Shown: positions 18,964 to 28,294, counted from the stretch's first letter. The stretch is 64,000 nt of DNA from JAJFKX01 sp965230265 (GCA_965230265.1 OZ245999.1:2790001-2854000); one strand, 5' to 3'. Numbers and translations are program-made. Notes: generated by a model from the letters alone, not told the origin.

Positions 18964-20520
18964 ATGCATACCTTAATACCTTTCATTTCTAAAAGACCCA
19001 TTTATATATTTTTATTGCTGCTGTGCTCTCAAGCCTGGGCACAACTTGGGCAGGTTCCGCCAAACACCTTGCTCGGAGATCCTGTTTTCAATGAATCCAG
19101 CAATGCTATTACCGAAGACTCTAGTGGTAATATTTATATTACCGGCGCAACGGATGATTACCTGGACACTCTGGTCGCCGGTCAGAATAAATTTGGTCTG
19201 GATGCTTTTTTAGCCAAATATGATGCTGATCGAAACCTGTTATGGATACGGCAGCTGGCATTATCCGATGGCGGCCAGGTTGTTGACGCGCCCCCTGATG
19301 ATGAAGGCTTTGCCGTTACTACAGACTCACTGGGTAATGTGTATATGGCCGGTGGCTTTAGCAGAGCCGGAATATCAGCAGGTGATGATGCTTTTTTGGC
19401 TAAATACGACGGCACTGGCCAACTTCAATGGGTGGAAACCTTTGCTGGAATAGCAGATGGGAATGTGATCCCATGTAATCAGCAGGCTTTGGGTGTGGTC
19501 GCAGATAACCTGGGGAATATTTACGTAACCGGGCCCGATAAACTCAGTGCCGTAATACTCAAATACCGTGATGATGGTACCCAGGGTACCCTGATTGCCA
19601 GCGATGTTATTGAGTTACCCGGACCATTCGGTTTTTTCGAAACCGTCATCACCAACGGAATTAGCATAGACTCCATCGGTGGTATTTATGTTGCCGGCAG
19701 CACCGAAGGTTTTGTGGCTGACAATGACAACCCACAAATCGATAATGCGGGTGGTTTCGATACCTTTTTGATTCGATACATTGATCAGGGACAAAACCTG
19801 ACACGTGACTGGGCACGCCAGATCGGCACACCCCAGGATGATTTTGGCAATGCGGTTACCGCTTCTACCGACCTGTCTAATAACCCTGCCATTTTTGTAG
19901 CTGGCTCTTCCGATGGTGGTTTGGGCAATGCTTCCGGAACACTCGGCGGCAGCGATGCCTTCTTGATCAAATACGATGAGCTGGGCGATATGCAATGGTC
20001 GGAAAGATTCGGGACCCTATTTAATGACCAGGGCTTCGGGGTTGCTGCCGATGGCAGCGGCAATGTCTATATCACCGGAGAGACGCGAGGTTTGGTAGAC
20101 CAACCGACTGGACCGCCCAGCTCAGACGCTATTGATGCCTACGTTGCCATGTATCGTGACAACCCAACCCAAGGTATTCTGCAGGATGCCGAACAATTGC
20201 AGGCCATTGGTAACTTTAGTGGCACTATTGATGATATTGGACGGGGTGTATCAGCCAGCACTCTGGGTACAGTGCTGGTCACAGGGTTTACCAGTGGAGA
20301 CGATATTATGGGTGAAGTCAGCTCAGACGCATTTATCGTTGAACTGAGTGCGCCAATACTCGGTGATGTGAACTGTGACGGAGTGGTTGATCTATTGGAT
20401 GTTCAACCTTTTGTTGACTTGCTTACCTCAGGAGGCTTTTCAGACAAAGCCGATATCAACGGCGATGGCGTAGTTGACCTGCTGGATGTCGGCCCCTTTG
20501 TTGATCTGATCAGCGGTTAA
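18964..20520 (+). CDS. Secreted SBBP-type beta-propeller protein with dockerin-like C-terminus
   Basis: The ATG at 18964 is chosen because GTGGAG precedes it; the frame opens at a GTG 12 bp upstream. 518 residues with a signal peptide (IFLLLLCSQAWA). The body has at least seven repeats of the form DSSGNIYITG / DSLGNVYMAGGF / DAFLAKYD, the SBBP bacterial beta-propeller signature. The last 55 residues carry two Ca-binding-like repeats, GDVNCDGVVDLLDVQPFVDL and ADINGDGVVDLLDVGPFVDL, the duplicated dockerin type I pattern. No cohesin is visible in the window. It follows the HTCS gene and may be its target; that is inference from position. A terminator follows. Confidence 0.85.
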   Translation: MHTLIPFISKRPIYIFLLLLCSQAWAQLGQVPPNTLLGDPVFNESSNAITEDSSGNIYITGATDDYLDTLVAGQNKFGLDAFLAKYDADRNLLWIRQLALSDGGQVVDAPPDDEGFAVTTDSLGNVYMAGGFSRAGISAGDDAFLAKYDGTGQLQWVETFAGIADGNVIPCNQQALGVVADNLGNIYVTGPDKLSAVILKYRDDGTQGTLIASDVIELPGPFGFFETVITNGISIDSIGGIYVAGSTEGFVADNDNPQIDNAGGFDTFLIRYIDQGQNLTRDWARQIGTPQDDFGNAVTASTDLSNNPAIFVAGSSDGGLGNASGTLGGSDAFLIKYDELGDMQWSERFGTLFNDQGFGVAADGSGNVYITGETRGLVDQPTGPPSSDAIDAYVAMYRDNPTQGILQDAEQLQAIGNFSGTIDDIGRGVSASTLGTVLVTGFTSGDDIMGEVSSDAFIVELSAPILGDVNCDGVVDLLDVQPFVDLLTSGGFSDKADINGDGVVDLLDVGPFVDLISG

Positions 20521-20547
20521 TCGCAGACAACAAACCAGACATAGTGG

Positions 20548-20578
20548 AGAGGGTTCGTTAGAGCCCTCTTTACTTTAT
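20548..20578 (+). terminator. Probable terminator of the dockerin-like protein gene
   Basis: agaggg (20548-20553) pairs with ccctct (20564-20569) across a ten-base loop, followed by T-rich ttactttatc. It lies 27 bp past the stop codon. Confidence 0.6.
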
Positions 20579-20646
20579 CCACAAAACACCAATTAAGTGT
20601 TAGCAGTGGTCACTGGTCCGATTATGTCGATGCCAGCGGTATCGGT

Positions 20647-21075
20647 TCAGCTGGCGATATAGTGCTGCAGTTGCTCAATTTCGTGTTGCTGTTCTTCTAT
20701 CACGACTTTCAGCAAATCACCAATCGATAACACACCCACCACTTTGCCATCATCTTCTACAGGCAGATGCCGGATATGCTTATCGGTCATGACCTGCATA
20801 CACTCGGTAGCGCGTTGATCCACATTAATAGTGATAACCGGAGCAGACATAATCGCACTGACCGGCGTATCGGCTGAAGAGCGACGTTTGAGAATTACCT
20901 TGCGGGCGTAGTCCCGCTCAGTGGCAATGCCAAGTAATTCATCCCCCTGCATCACCAACACAGAGCCAATCTCGTGATCGGCCATGGTCCGGATCATTTC
21001 CAGTACCGGCACATCGGGTGTGACACTGACAACCCGTTGCTGTTTGCCATCCAGAATCTGTTTAACACTACGCAT
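20647..21075 (-). CDS. CBS-pair domain protein
   Basis: 142 residues when started at the ATG that follows a GGAGG site; the longer frame from 21117 lacks such a site. It consists of two CBS motifs: VVSVTPDVPVLEMIRTMADHEIGSVLVM...ELLGIATERDYARKV and VITINVDQRATECMQVMTDKHIRHLPV...KVVGVLSIGDLLKVV. It then ends in a short helical tail rich in Glu/Gln. Stand-alone CBS pairs bind adenine nucleotides and act as energy or stress sensors, but the partner is unknown. It is probably cytoplasmic and transcribed alone. Confidence 0.9.
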   Translation of the reverse strand: MRSVKQILDGKQQRVVSVTPDVPVLEMIRTMADHEIGSVLVMQGDELLGIATERDYARKVILKRRSSADTPVSAIMSAPVITINVDQRATECMQVMTDKHIRHLPVEDDGKVVGVLSIGDLLKVVIEEQQHEIEQLQHYIAS

Positions 21076-21195
21076 ACAAGGGCCTCCGTTTGGATGAGAC
21101 TTTATTTGATCATACAACGGTTTATCCGCTTTAACCTATTAATATCCCTAGGTAATAAGCCGTACTTACGATCATATCCTTACATTATTTGAATA

Positions 21196-22140
21196 CTACA
21201 AACATTCAAGCTGTCCCTCATGGGCAACCTTAAAGCCATTGTCGGTAACCGTATGTGAGGCCACACTATCAGCATCATGCAGCGGATTGGTATGGTTGAT
21301 ATGGATAAAATGCACCTTGGCTTTTTCTGCCCCGGGCAGATCACGCCAGCGTTGCATTGAGTGACTTACCATCGGGTGCGGAAAGCCGCTCATATCGCGC
21401 CCGGGAATCTCTCCGTTGGCATAAAAGGTGGCATCCAAAAACAATAAGTCATTGGCTTCGATCAATTCTTCGATGCGCACACCCCAGGCATCCCATTGCT
21501 CCCAGCTGTCAATATCCGGCAGATAAATGGCTGAGCGCTGCGGACCGGCGACTCTAAACCCCACCACTTCGGAATACTCCTGACGATGCGGCACCTTGAA
21601 TGCGGTGACGGATAAGTTTTCAGCCAGATTAACAGCATCCTTTTCAGACAATGGCTGCAATTCAATATTGTTCAAACGAACCAATTGATCCCAGGGACCA
21701 TTACTGGATAAGAAGCTGGCCATTTTCGGCATCGCATAAACCGGAACGCCTTTGGCACCCGCCGACTCATGCCCCAGTAACATCAACCCGGTGTAATGCC
21801 CGATATGTGCATGTGTCAGAAAAATACCATGCAAACCTATGGGCTGGCTGGTTGGCGCGAACCGGTCCAAATGTTGTAGCTGTTGCTTGAAATCCGGTGT
21901 GGCATCAAACAGCCAACGCTTAGGCGATTCATCTCGATGATCGATGACTGCTAACGATGCAGCCAATCGCGTTAGTGCCGGATTTGTCCATGCTGGGTCA
22001 TTGGGATTGGCCACTTGTGGCTTACCGCCGTCTTGCGCCACGCCCAGGATCAATAAACTGACAGCGCAGTGTGTTTGATCATTCTGTGATAGCGCATCGA
22101 TGCCATATACCAATCCCGCAAACAGAACCCACCATCTCAT
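21196..22140 (-). CDS. Exported PqqB-like metallo-beta-lactamase-fold protein
   Basis: Start at the ATG giving MRWWVLFAGLVYGIDALSQ, preceded by TGAGG; longer frames reach 22227. 314 residues with a signal peptide, then a PqqB/MBL-type fold: LLILGVAQDGGKPQ at the N-terminus of the mature part, LTHAHIGHYTGLMLLG in the metal-motif position, and FIHINHTNPL near the end, all characteristic of the PqqB group. The usual HxHxDH has Gly in place of Asp (HAHIGH). No other pqq genes are in the window, and the signal peptide argues against a PQQ-synthesis role. It is divergent from the M28 peptidase gene. Confidence 0.8.
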   Translation of the reverse strand: MRWWVLFAGLVYGIDALSQNDQTHCAVSLLILGVAQDGGKPQVANPNDPAWTNPALTRLAASLAVIDHRDESPKRWLFDATPDFKQQLQHLDRFAPTSQPIGLHGIFLTHAHIGHYTGLMLLGHESAGAKGVPVYAMPKMASFLSSNGPWDQLVRLNNIELQPLSEKDAVNLAENLSVTAFKVPHRQEYSEVVGFRVAGPQRSAIYLPDIDSWEQWDAWGVRIEELIEANDLLFLDATFYANGEIPGRDMSGFPHPMVSHSMQRWRDLPGAEKAKVHFIHINHTNPLHDADSVASHTVTDNGFKVAHEGQLECL

Positions 22141-22229
22141 TTTTTGCCTCATACACTCAAAACTTTTGTCGTATAACAACCTAAGAGTATATGCTTTATC
22201 TCTTTTGACACCGATTCCTGGAGACACTC

Positions 22230-23615
22230 ATGTCACATCGTCTGCCTGATGGCCTGTTATTCGCTTTGTCCTTTTTATTCAGCATGGCGGTTTTTGCACA
22301 ACCCTCTGATAGCAGTCCAGGAACCTATTCCACCCCCCATGACATTGTTACCGCGGTTTCTGCCGAGCGGGTTGAAGCAGACATTACCAGGCTGGTCAGC
22401 TTCGGCACCCGACATACTTTATCGGAAACCCAAAGCGATACTCGGGGTATTGGTGCCGCCCGGCGCTGGATTGAGGCAGAGTTCAATCGTATTTCTGCCG
22501 ATTGTGGCAACTGCCTGGAAGTACTGACCGTCGCGGATTTTGTTGAAGGTGAAACACGTATCCCGGTACGCACCGAGGTCGTTAATGTGATTGCCATCCA
22601 GCGCGGCACATTGGACCCGGATCGCATGGTGATGATGAGTGGTGATATTGACAGCAGAGTCAGCGATGCATTGGATGGGACGTCCGACTCTCCTGGTGCC
22701 AATGACAATGCCTCGGGTGTGGCAGGTGCATTGGAGGCTGCACGGGTGCTGTCAAAGTATCAATTCGCGGGCACCATCGTTTACGCCGCGCTGTCCGGTG
22801 AGGAACAGGGTTTGTTTGGCGGCGCTATTTTGGCAGACCATGCATTGCAGCAAGGCTGGAGAGTCAAGACCGTGCTCAATAATGACATGATTGGCAATAT
22901 CAAAGGTGTGGATGGTGTGATTGATAACAGCACCGCAAGAGTGTTCTCGGAAGGTACTCGCGCCACTGAAACCCCGGAAGAAGCCCGCATTCGCCGCTTC
23001 ACCGGTGGCGAGGTCGACAGCCCGTCGCGCAATATTGCCCGTTATGTCGACAAAATGGCCGATCTGTATGTGCCCAATCTGGACATTTTGATGATCTATC
23101 GTCTGGATCGCTTTGGTCGCGGCGGTCACCATCGCCCATTCAATGAAAAAGGCATTCCGGGCGTGCGCATTATGGAAACCCACGAAAACTACACCCAGCA
23201 GCATCAGGACCTGCGCACTGAAAACGGCATTGACTATGGCGATGTATTGGAAGCCGTGGATTTTGATTATGCCGCCAAACTCACCGCACTGAATGCCGTC
23301 ACCCTGGCCAGCATGGCCGCCGCACCGGCATTCCCCAGCAATGTCACTATCGAGGGCGCCGTACAACCGAGTACCACATTGAAGTGGACACGCCCGGAAG
23401 GCAAAGCCGCAGAAAACCTGGCCGGCTATAAAATTTATTGGCGGCTAACCGATGAGTCGCAATGGCAATACAGCCGCTGGGTGGGTGATGTGACAGAGTT
23501 CACACTGGAGAATGTTGTGATTGATAATTATTACTTTGGCGTTGCTTCTGTGGCTAAAAATGGTGCCGAAAGCCCGGTGGTATTTCCGGGGCCTGCGGGT
23601 AGTTTTGGTGAATAA
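22230..23615 (+). CDS. Exported M28-family zinc aminopeptidase with C-terminal fibronectin-III-like domain
   Basis: 461 residues with a signal peptide (LLFALSFLFSMAVFAQ) and GGAG ahead of the ATG. The M28 core runs from about residue 45 to 370: MMSGDIDSR for the first metal region, SPGANDNASGVAGALEAARVL with the bridging Asp, and ALSGEEQGLFGG with the catalytic Glu pair. VRIMETHENYTQQHQ carries the C-terminal metal His. The last 85 residues (SNVTIEGAVQPSTTLKWTRP onward, ending YFGVASVAKNGAESP) look like a fibronectin type III module. It should trim extracellular or periplasmic peptides. The gene is divergent from the PqqB-like gene with 89 bp between them. Confidence 0.9.
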   Translation: MSHRLPDGLLFALSFLFSMAVFAQPSDSSPGTYSTPHDIVTAVSAERVEADITRLVSFGTRHTLSETQSDTRGIGAARRWIEAEFNRISADCGNCLEVLTVADFVEGETRIPVRTEVVNVIAIQRGTLDPDRMVMMSGDIDSRVSDALDGTSDSPGANDNASGVAGALEAARVLSKYQFAGTIVYAALSGEEQGLFGGAILADHALQQGWRVKTVLNNDMIGNIKGVDGVIDNSTARVFSEGTRATETPEEARIRRFTGGEVDSPSRNIARYVDKMADLYVPNLDILMIYRLDRFGRGGHHRPFNEKGIPGVRIMETHENYTQQHQDLRTENGIDYGDVLEAVDFDYAAKLTALNAVTLASMAAAPAFPSNVTIEGAVQPSTTLKWTRPEGKAAENLAGYKIYWRLTDESQWQYSRWVGDVTEFTLENVVIDNYYFGVASVAKNGAESPVVFPGPAGSFGE

Positions 23616-23678
23616 ATTCAATGCTTAAAATTGATTGATGCCCATTGGCTCAGCACATAACAACGCAAGAAGATCACT

Positions 23679-24098
23679 ATGATTGAGACAGCAGAAGAAT
23701 TTATCAGGCTGCGACAAAGCGAAAACCAAAACGAATATTTCCGTGCAGCCCATGATCAGGCACCCCTCGAGATTTGGCATGAGGTCATTGAAAAACACCC
23801 TGATATGGCGTTTTGGGTCGCACAGAACAAAACGGTTCCGTATCAGCTACTGGAGTTACTTGCAGATCATCAAGAAGCCAGAGTGCGATCAATGGTCGCG
23901 AGCAAGAATAAACTAAAAGAAATTTTGCTGATTAAGCTTGCATCAGATCCTGATGATTCAGTAAGAATGAACATTGCACGTCACAAGAAGGCCACTGCAA
24001 CAGTTCTCAGACTTTTGGTCAACGATAGCTGGAGTGAGATCAAAAATTTAGCCATGCAGAGAATCGCGGACGGCAATTATGAGCAAAACTCTATTTAG
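23679..24098 (+). CDS. Small helical-repeat protein (HEAT/LRV-like)
   Basis: 139 residues without signal peptide or membrane helix. The sequence is built of two-helix units: LLADHQEARVRSMVASKNKLKEILLIKLASDPDDSVRMNIARHKKATATVLRLL. The repeated D-x-x-V-R-x-x-[IV]-A pattern resembles HEAT or leucine-rich-variant repeats, which bind proteins. Function unknown. Its 3' end overlaps the next gene by 20 bp, so the two are translationally coupled although one product is cytoplasmic and the other exported. Confidence 0.7.
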   Translation: MIETAEEFIRLRQSENQNEYFRAAHDQAPLEIWHEVIEKHPDMAFWVAQNKTVPYQLLELLADHQEARVRSMVASKNKLKEILLIKLASDPDDSVRMNIARHKKATATVLRLLVNDSWSEIKNLAMQRIADGNYEQNSI

Positions 24099-24468
24099 TA
24101 TTCTCATTTTATTATCCCCGTTCGTCTCACATGCATGTTCCGTCCCCTATGGGGGAACTGAGTTTGACCAACTAATAGACATTGAGAAAACTGGCTATAA
24201 CTCTTTTCGAGCAACCGCCCCTATCAAAGTAAAACATTTGAACTACGGCGCCGCCATTACTGTTGGTTATTATCCCGAAGATAGCGAATACCGATCCGCT
24301 GAATACTGGAAAGACGTAAGAAAAAGAAAAGATGGCCTGAATTATGTGACATCTTTCGAACTCAAAAAAATTGATGGTTATATACCATTTGTTCAAGTGC
24401 ATTGGTTTCCTGAATTAAATGGCCTATGCGGAGCTTATGGCGAATCGGAAGATTTAATACTTGAGTAA
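24079..24468 (+). CDS. Small secreted protein of unknown function
   Basis: 129 residues with a signal peptide (TLFSILILLSPFVSHA) followed at once by Cys in ACSVPYGG. It has a few aromatic residues (VGYYPEDSEYRSAEYWKDV) and a second Cys near the end (LNGLCGAYGE). The start lies inside the end of the helical-repeat gene. G+C appears lower than in the flanking peptidase gene. I do not recognise a family. Confidence 0.6.
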   Translation: MSKTLFSILILLSPFVSHACSVPYGGTEFDQLIDIEKTGYNSFRATAPIKVKHLNYGAAITVGYYPEDSEYRSAEYWKDVRKRKDGLNYVTSFELKKIDGYIPFVQVHWFPELNGLCGAYGESEDLILE

Positions 24469-24699
24469 GCCATGTAATAAATATCCAGGCTTATGACAAC
24501 AATCAGTTTTTTTAATTACTCAATTAAAAATATTAATTTCCATACTTATCAACAATATAATAACTTAAAGACACTTTGCTGATGAGCGTTTACTACCAAC
24601 ACTGATTTAGCTGATAGCGTATCGAGAAGGCGTTTTATACGTTCAAATATAAGCAAGAACACACATGGAGCTATCACGATAGCATACAAGGAGAGTGTC

Positions 24700-27600
24700 A
24701 TGAGGAAGAGTCGTTTTTGTTGTCAGATTGGTCTTGTTATTTTCTTGTTGGTGAGCTTTCACGTTAGTGCTCAAACTGTTTTCCCAGGGCCTAAGCCCAT
24801 CCCCAAGCCCATACCGCGGTTTGATACCTGGAAAACCAAGCCAGCCCAGTTTAAAAAGCCGGATTACCCCATTGTATTTGTTGCCTCCTACCGTGATAGC
24901 ACCGTTGGGAATGGTGGAAACTTTGGCACTGATGTTACCGAAGTCGGTGTGCCTTTGGGCGGCCAGGAATTATGGATCGTGTTGCCAAACGGAGCAGCCA
25001 AAAAACTGTTTCCGTATCCAGCGGTACATGCTATGGAAGTGGATGGACCGATTAATGACCCAAATGAGCCTCATATTCTGGGCGCGGTGGTAGAACCCAG
25101 CATTTCTATTGATGGTACTTTGGTTTACTTCACTTATATTCATGATGCCACCAATTTTCCATCGGGGTGTTGTGGTTATACCGGCCATTCTAATTTCGAG
25201 GGCTGGCCATCGGGTGGTGATATGTATGTGATTGACTTATTGCCATTACTGAATGATTTTTCGCATCCACCGGCGCAATTGGAAATTTCCCGATTAACCC
25301 AAACGTTGCCTGGACAGGAATACGCCGAGGCAATGAACAGTAACGCTGCAGAAAGCACTGAAAACAGCTTCCCGGCGGGTGTGGTTTACACTGGCGCTAT
25401 CGAAATTGACACTGCCTATGGGCGTAAACTGTTGTTTACCGGAACCCAGCGTCAACTGGGTAATTCCAACCTTAATCAATCTCGTAAAAACCGCAATTTC
25501 AATTTATTTTCAGGCGATGTGGATTTTATCAATGGCGAATATGTACTGAGCAATATCAAGCAGGAGCAGTATTACACCACCACTTCGGCTATCAGCCCTA
25601 ATCGTATGCGGGTAGGTTATGCATTTTCCTATCAAGCCAATACCCAGGACAACCGGCAGTGGCATATCCAGCAAGTGATCGGTCACGAGTGGACGCCATT
25701 GTATGGTTATGGCATTGGCAATGAGGCCGCACACTTGTCGACCTTGTGTGTTAAATCCACCAGCAGTGCTCAATTACCGGTCGGTGATTATGAAATTGTT
25801 ACGCAATACTACAACGTCAATAACAATGGTTTCGGGGCGTTGGTGGCGCAACCGATGGCCGATGTCGGTAAAAACATCTATAACGATCCGGTAACTTACG
25901 GCGTAGTGCCAAAACAATACAATTCGGTGAAAATCACTTCAGGCGTTATCACCAGCGATAACCCCAGTACTATCGGAAAATTCACCACGCCCGCATGCGG
26001 AGGCCCTGATGAGTTGTATGCGGCTTACGACCCGGGTATCGCCAACCATAAAAACCAACAGAATACTTATCACCCGGAGATTGTATTTACGGATTTAGAA
26101 CCGGCTAACCCGGCGACTAATCCCTCGGCCTACCAACCGGTGGTGCGCTCGAAAACCACAAAATGGAGTGCTCTGTGGCCGAAACCGGTGATCGACTGGA
26201 GTCATCGCTTGACTGGTGTCCCGGATGCCGGGGGTAATGCCCAGCAGCAACCACCACCTGATCCGATTGATAACAACTTCCCGGAACCGCATGGATCGCC
26301 ATATGCATTGTTTGGGACTTCAGCTTTGTATAACACCGATGTCACCCCCATCGATTGCCGGTTTACCGCTAACGATTATTACGATCCGTTCGAGCAAAAT
26401 GATGGCAAGGTCGATAATTTGTATAACAACATTGCTAATCTGAGCCGGCTAATGGTGGAAGATACCACCGGCACATTGACTGGTGATATTGTGAATCAGA
26501 CTGGTTCCTGCAGCATGCCAGCGATGTCTGATATTTTCGGAATTGCTTTGTATATGACCAGTAACCGTGTCAGGGGTGATGAGTTCACCAGCACCAAAGG
26601 CTATTTCACCGATAGTCCGTCATGGTTCAATAACAAAACGGTATCCAGAGAAGCCAAGCGTTTGCTGGGGGTATTTGAGCTGGGCATGCATGGCCAGAAT
26701 GATTCCTCTTTCAAAGCAGTGGTGCCAGCCAATTCATCGATTGAGTTTCATTTGATTGACAAAAATGGCACAAAGTTGGCCGATGTCAGATCCTGGCATA
26801 GCTTAAAACCGCTGGAAACCCGTGTGGACTGTGGCGGTTGCCATAACCACCGCACTGAACCGGGTGCGAGTATCGACTGGAACACCAGTGATTCGTCCAG
26901 CCCTTTGGTTTCGTCTTTGGATACGGTTCGTCAAACCACTTATATTGATTACGATGCAATGTGCCAGCCACAGTTGATGACATCTACAAACCCGGTAGAA
27001 CAGCTACCGGTATGGCAGGATGTCTCCGCGGGTTTAAATACCAACTGCGGGTCCTGTCATGAGCAAAATGCAACACCGACTGCGACGGATGATGGACGAC
27101 AGGCTTTTTCCTACGATCAAACCAAACTGAACTCGTTCAGTTCCGGTATTCCAGTGACGGGGAACCCGCTATATCACCTGTTCGCGAGAAACTTTATTGA
27201 TCGCTTTGGAGCCAATGGCAGCCCAATGTTCTGGGCAGCTTACGGCTCGCGCACTGATGGACGTTATAACGACCGGCCGGAATATCAGCCGGAACTGCCA
27301 GATTACAGTACGTGCAGCAATAATGATCCGGAGAAATGTGGTTACCGGTTTAGTGATATTCACGCCAGCCTGCCGATTTGTGACGGGACCAACCCTGCAG
27401 CAGCCAGCTGGGTGCATCAATTAGCCCAATGGATCGATAATCACGCGCCTGTTGACCTTCCCGGGAATGACTATCAATACCACTATGACCGTTATCACCC
27501 AACGGTTGATGCTGCCCTGGTTCCGGGTGCCGATTGCCTGCATCCAACCGAATTTAAAGTGGGTTTCTGGGATGACTCAGGCAGCTTGTCAGAGCTGAAT

Positions 27601-27825
27601 ATCCAATTAAACAATGCGCCCTGGGTTACTGTGAATAACCCCGCGCAGCTGGATAATGGTTTCTACACTGCAGCGCTTAGTGGTGGTGATATATCAGGTA
27701 TTTTAGATTGGTTAATTACGGTCAAGGCAACCGATACTGCAATGGCGCCTTCAACAACCGGCAATCAACAGACTTACCAGAAAAGCATAGCCGAACTGGT
27801 GCAGGAGTGTCAGGCGGCCTTATAA
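24700..27825 (+). CDS. Large secreted di-haem cytochrome-like protein
   Basis: 1,041 residues with GGAG before the ATG and a signal peptide (IGLVIFLLVSFHVSAQ). Residues about 30-480 look like an eight-bladed or PD40-type propeller (VFVASYRDSTVGNGGN, GGQELWIVLPNG, VEPSISIDGTLVYFTY). Two c-type haem sites follow: CGGCH at 711-715 and CGSCH at 783-787, with further Cys pairs in a region rich in Asp and Asn. Similar propeller-plus-haem layouts occur in proteins tagged as hydrazine-synthase-alpha-like, but no such pathway is indicated here. It is likely a periplasmic or outer-surface redox protein. No partner oxidoreductase is adjacent. It is the only gene in its transcript. Confidence 0.75.
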   Translation: MRKSRFCCQIGLVIFLLVSFHVSAQTVFPGPKPIPKPIPRFDTWKTKPAQFKKPDYPIVFVASYRDSTVGNGGNFGTDVTEVGVPLGGQELWIVLPNGAAKKLFPYPAVHAMEVDGPINDPNEPHILGAVVEPSISIDGTLVYFTYIHDATNFPSGCCGYTGHSNFEGWPSGGDMYVIDLLPLLNDFSHPPAQLEISRLTQTLPGQEYAEAMNSNAAESTENSFPAGVVYTGAIEIDTAYGRKLLFTGTQRQLGNSNLNQSRKNRNFNLFSGDVDFINGEYVLSNIKQEQYYTTTSAISPNRMRVGYAFSYQANTQDNRQWHIQQVIGHEWTPLYGYGIGNEAAHLSTLCVKSTSSAQLPVGDYEIVTQYYNVNNNGFGALVAQPMADVGKNIYNDPVTYGVVPKQYNSVKITSGVITSDNPSTIGKFTTPACGGPDELYAAYDPGIANHKNQQNTYHPEIVFTDLEPANPATNPSAYQPVVRSKTTKWSALWPKPVIDWSHRLTGVPDAGGNAQQQPPPDPIDNNFPEPHGSPYALFGTSALYNTDVTPIDCRFTANDYYDPFEQNDGKVDNLYNNIANLSRLMVEDTTGTLTGDIVNQTGSCSMPAMSDIFGIALYMTSNRVRGDEFTSTKGYFTDSPSWFNNKTVSREAKRLLGVFELGMHGQNDSSFKAVVPANSSIEFHLIDKNGTKLADVRSWHSLKPLETRVDCGGCHNHRTEPGASIDWNTSDSSSPLVSSLDTVRQTTYIDYDAMCQPQLMTSTNPVEQLPVWQDVSAGLNTNCGSCHEQNATPTATDDGRQAFSYDQTKLNSFSSGIPVTGNPLYHLFARNFIDRFGANGSPMFWAAYGSRTDGRYNDRPEYQPELPDYSTCSNNDPEKCGYRFSDIHASLPICDGTNPAAASWVHQLAQWIDNHAPVDLPGNDYQYHYDRYHPTVDAALVPGADCLHPTEFKVGFWDDSGSLSELNIQLNNAPWVTVNNPAQLDNGFYTAALSGGDISGILDWLITVKATDTAMAPSTTGNQQTYQKSIAELVQECQAAL

Positions 27826-27948
27826 ATATTAAAGTTTATTAAGATTATATTTCCCGGGTGAGTTGCTGGTCTGATTGATACCGGCAACAACCCCGGGGAA
27901 ACAACATGGGTATCCATGTTTCTTCTCGCATCACTCAAGTGGATAACC

Positions 27949-28074
27949 ATGCAATCAACTCCCTTTGTGTCTGCACTTTGCATGGCTCAAATCACCCGCT
28001 TCCCTGTCACCATTATCGAAAGCCTTAACGACGGTAGCTTATCGGCTGCTTGTGCCGAACAACTAACTGGCTGA
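27949..28074 (+). pseudogene. Truncated fragment of a beta-helix exoprotein gene (5' end only)
   Basis: Reading from the ATG at 27949 gives a 41-residue product whose middle, ALCMAQITRFPVTIIESLNDG, matches AFCLAQTTSSPVTIIESFNDG at the signal-peptide cleavage region of the protein encoded at 29024-31120. DNA similarity is also clear (cctgtcaccattatcgaaagc against cctgtcaccattattgaaagc). Similarity stops shortly afterwards and the frame ends at TGA. This is a relic of a duplicated gene start rather than a working gene. Confidence 0.75.
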
Positions 28075-28294
28075 GTTGCAGCTCTCCAAGCCTGTACATC
28101 ACATACCAGAAAACGTAAACTGCAAAAGTCGAGATCAGCCTCGACCTAAACTTTTGGATTTTAATGTTTGTATAAATAGGCAAAGCAAGGCCTGAACTTG
28201 CTGAATTTATAGCATTCGATTACTCGAAGGCTTTTTATTGCCTAAATAAAGCCGGACAAATCACCAGAACGGCTTATCAACCAAGAGTTTAAAT
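28075..28294. other. Intergenic region after the gene fragment
   Basis: It holds a small stem-loop gtcgag-atcagc-ctcgac at 28128-28145 and is otherwise AT-rich leader for the GNAT gene. No further remnant of the beta-helix gene is recognisable. Confidence 0.4.

Noticed and set aside
22752..23366. 204-codon open frame antisense to the M28 peptidase
   Set aside because: The sense frame carries the M28 active-site motifs across this interval, so the antisense frame is a shadow.
24700..27825. Hydrazine synthase or anammox role for the di-haem protein
   Set aside because: Only a general propeller-plus-haem resemblance; no partner subunits or anammox-type genes are present.
28075..28294. Integron attC site in front of the GNAT gene
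   Set aside because: I looked for paired GTTRRRY/RYYYAAC cores around the gene and found only a small unrelated stem-loop.
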